A stretch of 9,386 bases of DNA, taken from Lentisphaerota bacterium (GTDB lineage Bacteria; Verrucomicrobiota; Kiritimatiellia; JAAZAB01). Within the stretch, counting starts at the first letter, position 1. The number at the start of each line of letters is the position of its first letter. Under the pieces are notes generated by a model. It was not told the origin of the DNA and made no database searches. It saw only the letters and a list, made by a program, of their open reading frames with translations. The stretch lies in the NCBI GenBank assembly GCA_016182435.1, contig JACPGN010000115.1:1-9386 (forward strand). The letters run 5' to 3'. Made by a program: the position numbers and the translations under genes. Positions 5,447-9,386 of this stretch are shown here, piece after piece.

Positions 5447-7999
5447 ATGCAATTCCAGAGACAAGTGACCATGGCAGCTCTCGCCACCCTTATCATTTCC
5501 GCCGCCACGGCCCAAACAGTATCAAATGATCAAACCCTGGCCGAGCCCGGGCAGGCCTATCGGCTCTACGAGGGTATCACAGTCTACATCAATAACCCGG
5601 AAGGCAAGGACTTTACCGTCTCCATAGACGTGCGCGATCTGAATCTCCGGGCCAATGGACCCCGCGAGATGCTCTTAAAACTCTATGATCCCGATGGCCA
5701 GCCGGTGGTGCGCGAGATTATCCCGGACGACGGCTGCGTCACGCCGAACTTTCCCGACCGCATCGGCGGCTGGGATCATGAGTTGCAATACTATGCCAAC
5801 CTCTATGCCAAGGGCACTTTCCCCTCCTTCCGCTGGAGCGCCTGGTCGGACCCGGCGCGGCTTAACACGCTCGTTAAACGCGCGTTCGCGCGGCCGATCA
5901 AGGGCGGCAAAAAAGGCAGCTACCGCCTGGTGCTGGCGGGGACACCCGACCATTATGTCAGCCTGAGCATCAATCCGGAACTTAAGACCGCCGTCGGCGG
6001 GCATCCGAATTTTCTGCATGGGCACGGCGATCAACATAAGAAAAGTTTTATCTACGTGCCCAAGGGTACGGTCGGGCTTTTCTTTGCCGCCGTGGAGCCT
6101 GACCCGCCGCGCACGCGGCGTTTCAAGATTACCGCGCCGGACGGCAAGGTGCTGCTCGAGACCGAGGCCAAAGGCGGTTACGTCGCGACGATTGATGACT
6201 CCTGGCAAGGAGCTTCCCTCAACTTCGCCAAGCCGGGCGAGTATGACGGCAAGTTGCTGACCCTGGAAGTGGCGCCGGGAGAGGGCGATTACCTGGTCAG
6301 GCTTATGCTGCAGCAGCCGCAAGCGGGCGCGTTTAAGGATTATGTCGGCATGGGTTCTTCGGCCCTTCTCGCGCCGGACGCCGCCACGGCGCTGGCGCTT
6401 AAGGGCGGAACGCTGGAGGCGGATGGACTGGTCTTCTGGCATCCCTTCCAGGTCAGGTTTCACAACTGGCTTAAGGCCAACAAGCTTGAGGCAACCGACC
6501 AGGAAAAGGCGCTGCGCAAGGAGCTGGAAGCCGAGTTCAATGGCCTGCGCCTGCTGGAAACCAGCGATGGGCGCGGGGTGCTCTCCTGGGCCAATTGGGC
6601 CTATGCCATGGGTTACTACGGCTGCAAGATTTTCCAGAATGGCTGGCGGCTCATGCAGCGCGCCGACGTGCCCGCGGAGGCAAAGGCTCTTATCAAGGAA
6701 GGCCTGATTATGGCTGGCGACCGTCTGAGTTTTGCCGCCGGCGGCGAGACCGTCAACGGCAACGCCTTTGCGCAGATCAATGTGGCCTTGTGGTATAGTC
6801 ACCGCGCCACCGGCGATGCGCTACAGAAGGAACGGTTTGAAACCTTCTGGCAGCGCTGGACGACCGAAGGCTGGGGGCGCGGGGCAGGTCTCTCGCGTTC
6901 GGGTGATGCCCAGGAGCATTTTGCCCACGATTGCCATTATGGCTCATACCTAATGGATAATTGGAAAGCGACGGGGAATCAATGGATAGCCACCGGCGGC
7001 ATCCTGGGCGACGCCACCGACGACCCGCGCTTTCAGAAAGTGCTGGATCGCTATCAGGAACTTTACAGCTACCTGTTCTGCCGCGAGGTTAATCAGCGGG
7101 CCGTGGCCGCTAACCCCTGGTCGGCGCGAACGGCAATGTCGCCCCATAGCGAAGCCAATAACTGGGAGTCCGCTAAGCACCGCTGGAAGGGGGAGCCGGG
7201 GCCGGATTTCACGGTTAGCGTCAACGGCGGCGACGAATGGTTTGCGGCGCGCCGCAAGAATTATTATCTGCTCACCTTTCACGGCCGGCTCGCGCCGGAG
7301 TGGCTGGGCCGGTCCTTCTATGGCCAGGTAGGTTTTGGCGGCGGCATTATCTGCCAGCTTACCGTGCCCGGCAAAGGCCCAGTGCTGGCCTCGACCTTGC
7401 ATGACTCCTATGGCAAGGGAATGGACCCATCCAATATGAGGAAGTTTCATGTTCATTCCCTCGTCGGCGAACTATGGGACAGTTTGCCGCTGATTTCCGC
7501 GATTAGCGAGCACGACAATGCCAAACTGAACGGAAACACCGTCACCAGCTCGGGTGAAGTCCGAGACGGCCACGTGAAAGTCACGCGCAGCTATACCTAT
7601 AATGCGGATAGTATTGACTGTGCCGTCAGCCTGGCCGAATCGGATTACGCCCGCGTGCTATCAATCTGGGCGCCAGGACGCGAGTGGTCGGGCATCCGCC
7701 TGGCCTACGAGATGATTCCCTATCTGCCCAAGGACCCCGCCAACAAGAAGGCAACCATGGTCACGTTGTTCGATGAGACGGCCAAGGATCTTGGTGCGGC
7801 TGCCGCCACGCCTGTTCTGGCAAAGAGCATCCGCATTGACCGCGGCGGGTTTGGTGTCAATATCCAACTCGATCAGCCCCGCAAGGTTCTGCTGGGCAGC
7901 AATGACACCGTCCTGATCCAGTTGGTGGAACCCGGCGAAAAGCCGACCCCCGCCGATAAGGTCGCCCTGACCTATCGGCTGGCGCCCTTTGGCGGCTGA
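5447..7999 (+). CDS. Secreted multidomain protein with lyase-like C-terminal half
   Basis: The protein has 850 residues. An N-terminal signal peptide (MQFQRQVTMAALATLIISAA, then TAQ, cleavage near residue 23) indicates export. Residues about 30-300 are beta-rich and contain short structural repeats typical of jelly-roll or Ig-like modules (YDPDGQP, TAPDGKVLLETEA), possibly a carbohydrate-binding part. Residues about 320-580 are helical and rich in Trp and Tyr, with SGDAQEHFAHDCHYGSY at 485-501, a His/Tyr cluster placed where toroid lyases carry catalytic residues (candidates H491, H494, H497, Y498). The C-terminal third is beta-rich. GFGGG (629-633) and FHVHSLVG (667-674) are spaced as in the upstream gene (G-aromatic-GGG to x-V-H about 35 residues), so the two are probably distant paralogues with different N-termini. 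I do not recognise the exact family. It follows the upstream gene by 257 bp in the same direction and may share its transcript. Transcription probably ends at the hairpins from 8000. Confidence 0.6.
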   Translation: MQFQRQVTMAALATLIISAATAQTVSNDQTLAEPGQAYRLYEGITVYINNPEGKDFTVSIDVRDLNLRANGPREMLLKLYDPDGQPVVREIIPDDGCVTPNFPDRIGGWDHELQYYANLYAKGTFPSFRWSAWSDPARLNTLVKRAFARPIKGGKKGSYRLVLAGTPDHYVSLSINPELKTAVGGHPNFLHGHGDQHKKSFIYVPKGTVGLFFAAVEPDPPRTRRFKITAPDGKVLLETEAKGGYVATIDDSWQGASLNFAKPGEYDGKLLTLEVAPGEGDYLVRLMLQQPQAGAFKDYVGMGSSALLAPDAATALALKGGTLEADGLVFWHPFQVRFHNWLKANKLEATDQEKALRKELEAEFNGLRLLETSDGRGVLSWANWAYAMGYYGCKIFQNGWRLMQRADVPAEAKALIKEGLIMAGDRLSFAAGGETVNGNAFAQINVALWYSHRATGDALQKERFETFWQRWTTEGWGRGAGLSRSGDAQEHFAHDCHYGSYLMDNWKATGNQWIATGGILGDATDDPRFQKVLDRYQELYSYLFCREVNQRAVAANPWSARTAMSPHSEANNWESAKHRWKGEPGPDFTVSVNGGDEWFAARRKNYYLLTFHGRLAPEWLGRSFYGQVGFGGGIICQLTVPGKGPVLASTLHDSYGKGMDPSNMRKFHVHSLVGELWDSLPLISAISEHDNAKLNGNTVTSSGEVRDGHVKVTRSYTYNADSIDCAVSLAESDYARVLSIWAPGREWSGIRLAYEMIPYLPKDPANKKATMVTLFDETAKDLGAAAATPVLAKSIRIDRGGFGVNIQLDQPRKVLLGSNDTVLIQLVEPGEKPTPADKVALTYRLAPFGG

Positions 8000-8069
8000 G
8001 ATGCGCTGCGCATCCCGTATCCCTATGATGTTGCACCCTTTCAGGGTGCCAGCACCCCAAAGGGGTGCT
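8000..8069. repeat. Three tandem perfect hairpins after the large secreted gene
   Basis: GATGCGC (8000-8006) pairs with GCGCATC (8008-8014) around one base. GCACCCT (8033-8039) pairs with AGGGTGC (8043-8049) around TTC/TTC-type 3-nt loop bases. AGCACCCC (8051-8058) pairs with GGGGTGCT (8062-8069) around AAA. They lie between converging genes, and their symmetry would let them act on both strands as terminators or mRNA 3' stabilisers. No strong T-run follows, so a REP-like repeat is equally possible. Confidence 0.7.
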
Positions 8070-8078
8070 ACATTATAG

Positions 8079-8118
8079 CCCAGGGTTTTCCTGCCTGCCG
8101 GCAGGCAGGTACCCTGGG
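8079..8118. terminator. Large bidirectional hairpin with nested 20-bp palindrome
   Basis: CCCAGGGT (8079-8086) pairs with ACCCTGGG (8111-8118), and inside it bases 8090-8109 form a perfect 20-bp palindrome (arms CCTGCCTGCC and GGCAGGCAGG). TTTT/T-rich bases lie only inside the loop junction, so it is not a classic intrinsic terminator. Its place 4 nt past the M28 stop codon (8124-8122, -) and about 80 nt past the stop of the large plus-strand gene suggests that it ends or protects both transcripts. Confidence 0.5.
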
Positions 8119-8121
8119 TTA

Positions 8122-9160
8122 TCATGTTGCCGGCCGTCCCGCATTGCCCAGGTGCGCGATCACGCGCTCCAGACCGGCGACCACGCGGGCCATGCGCTCG
8201 TAATCAATCTGGTCGGGCGTATCGGTTAGCTCATGGTAATGCGGATAGCGGTAGGGGGCGGTGTCCGTGACCATGATGGCCGGGTAACCAGAACGACCAG
8301 TGATCGGACCAGCCTACGCCGGGAACCAGCCCCGGCAGCGCGGCGCCTTCCGATGGAAAAGCAGTCTCACGCCGGAACAGGTCAATGGCCTCGGCAACCA
8401 GTTTGCGGTTCGCCAGATTGCCGACAAAGCCGACGAAATTGCCGGTGGCCGGATAGAAAAAGCTGAATGGCCAGGGGTATTTCTGGCTTCCTTCTGCGTC
8501 GAGATAACAGCCAATTGTTTCTAAGCTCAGCATGCCCACGATCTTGTCGCCGCGGTCGCGGCACAGCCGGGCATAGACTAAGCTGCCCATCCGGCGGGTC
8601 AGGAAATGGGGCGGCTCCTCGTTGACGAAGGCGACGAAGCGCAGGGTGCGCTCGCTCGGCTTTCCGGCCATACGCCGGGCCAGGGCCAGCAGGGCGGCTA
8701 CCCCGCTGGCGTTGTCATTGGCGCCGGGACTGCCCAAGACCGAGTCGTAGTGCGCTCCGACCACGATGATCTCCTCCTGGGACTTTGTGCCGCGGACTTC
8801 GGCAACGAGATTTCGGCAGGCCCGGCCAGCGGCCACATACTCTTGCCGGAAGACCTGGTAGCCGCTGGCGGCCAGGGACGCTTCGATGAAGTCCGCCGCC
8901 TCCAGCAGCGCGCGGTAGCAGACGGTGTTGCGCTCGCCGATTTCGCCGGAGAGTTTTTGGACGTCCCGGCGCAGTTCGGTACTCAAGGCAACTTCCTGCG
9001 CCGTGAGCGGCGGCAGCGGCCCTTGATGGCTTCGGCCCGGCATCTTTACCATCATCGCGATCAGCCCTCCCAGCAGGATTCCAAGAACGGCCAGGCGCAG
9101 GACTGCGCCCCAACTCGCTAATCCCGCGAAACGCGGGACAGGTCTGATTCGGAATCTCAT
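8122..9160 (-). pseudogene. M28-family zinc peptidase, membrane-anchored, frameshifted near its 3' end
   Basis: The main frame from the ATG at 9160-9158 gives 309 residues and ends at 8231. A membrane segment (LRLAVLGILLGGLIAMM, about 21-37) anchors it, with the peptidase domain outside the cytoplasm. M28 landmarks are present: HYDS (H137, D139), GANDNASG (D149), FVNEEPP (E181 base, E182 ligand), SLETIG (E214) and WSDHWSF (284-290). M28 aminopeptidases use two zinc ions to cleave N-terminal residues from peptides. After F290 the frame is lost: the true continuation GYPAIMVTDTAPYRYP, then HYHELTDTPDQIDY, is intact in another frame from 8289 to a TGA at 8124-8122. It carries the last zinc-ligand His, absent from the 309-residue product. 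Homologues typically have two more residues between FW and GYPA, so an 8-nt deletion fits; a sequencing error is possible. ATGA overlap (9157-9160) with the upstream gene indicates an operon. Confidence 0.85.
9122..9138. repeat. Perfect 7-bp hairpin inside the M28 coding region
   Basis: TCCCGCG (9122-9128) pairs with CGCGGGA (9132-9138) around AAA. The arms are identical to the hairpin at 374-390, which differs only in its 3-nt loop (CGG). It falls in the codons just before the membrane segment of the peptidase (about residues 8-13). Confidence 0.7.
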
Positions 9161-9386
9161 CTCATCCGGCGAAACAGGGGTTGGAGAAACAACCGGCCGG
9201 CTGCCCCTTCGGCCTCGAATCGAACGTACGCCTCATCCGTCGCCGTATATTCGAAATGCCGGCCTTCCGCTTGAGAGCGTATGTTTCCCCGGGGACCCCT
9301 GAACCGGCCGACAGCGGCCGTCTCCAGCGTGATGGCGATGTGGCCGCGGTCTTCGGCAAACTCTTTTAACAGCAGGCCGGTCGAGG
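9157..9386 (-). CDS. C-terminal fragment of an unidentified protein, possibly PHP-domain type
   Basis: A minus-strand frame is open from the right edge for 75 codons and stops at TGA 9159-9157, overlapping the ATG of the M28 peptidase gene by 4 nt (ATGA). The visible end reads STGLLLKEFAEDRGHIAITL, then GRFRGPRGNIRSQAEG, EYTATDEAYVRFEAEG and LFLQPLFRRMR. The pattern of a beta-strand with YVRFEAEG followed by LFLQPLF resembles the C-terminal strands of PHP-domain phosphoesterase-like proteins (YVRxE...TQPxF), but no catalytic residues are inside the window, so this is a weak suggestion. The tight overlap, reading frame and ordinary amino-acid composition make it a real gene end. A shorter frame in another phase (9162-9359) is a shadow of it. 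Confidence 0.6.
   Translation of the reverse strand, partial: STGLLLKEFAEDRGHIAITLETAAVGRFRGPRGNIRSQAEGRHFEYTATDEAYVRFEAEGAAGRLFLQPLFRRMR

Noticed and set aside
5675..6802. Minus-strand 375-residue frame
   Set aside because: Shadow of the second secreted gene; no ribosome-binding site or recognisable domain.

Overview
The window (9386 bp, roughly 60% GC) looks like a chromosomal segment from an uncultured Gram-negative bacterium. Secreted polysaccharide-lyase-like giants, an M28 peptidase, a sigma-54 gene and abundant small palindromes would fit the PVC superphylum (Verrucomicrobiota/Lentisphaerota/Planctomycetota), but nothing here fixes the lineage and this placement is an inference.

Layout. 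Bases 1-173 (-) hold the first 57 codons of a WalJ/YycJ-like metallo-beta-lactamase-fold hydrolase. Bases 174-682 have no gene. They are mostly taken up by a ~385-bp repeat-rich element (211-595) bounded by 20-bp inverted repeats, followed by a plausible sigma-70-type promoter (624-651). From 683 (+) runs rpoN (sigma-54). Its reading frame is normal until about 2041-2044, just before the RpoN box, and then runs into the 3' end of a hepT gene on the other strand. hepT in turn loses its stop codon at the same point. mntA-hepT (2672 to about 2042, -) is a HEPN/MNT toxin-antitoxin pair whose genes overlap by 4 nt. Upstream of mntA are two hairpins (2710-2748 and 2752-2800) built to the same plan in opposite orientation. 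The second runs into the CCA end of a tRNA-Asp gene (2798-2874, -).

From 3042 to 7999 (+) are two very large genes, each with a signal peptide (715 and 850 aa). Their C-terminal halves share spaced motifs (a G-aromatic-GGG turn, then an x-V-H-x-x-x-G motif about 35 residues later), which suggests distant paralogues. Both look like exported carbohydrate-active proteins of the alpha-toroid plus beta-sandwich type, probably acting together on a polysaccharide. The spacer between them (5190-5446) contains hairpins and lies between two near-identical 17-nt copies of a ribosome-binding-site segment.

Bases 8000-8121 are a cluster of four hairpins between converging transcription units. On the minus strand, an operon enters from the right edge: the C-terminal 75 residues of an unidentified protein (9157-9386), overlapped by 4 nt by a membrane-anchored M28 zinc peptidase (8122-9160). 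The peptidase gene carries a frameshift near 8290 that removes the last zinc ligand from the main reading frame.

The most interesting signals are the rpoN/hepT junction, the covarying hairpin pair beside tRNA-Asp, the inverted-repeat-bounded element upstream of rpoN, and the paralogous secreted pair. I see no CRISPR array, complete transposase, or rRNA.
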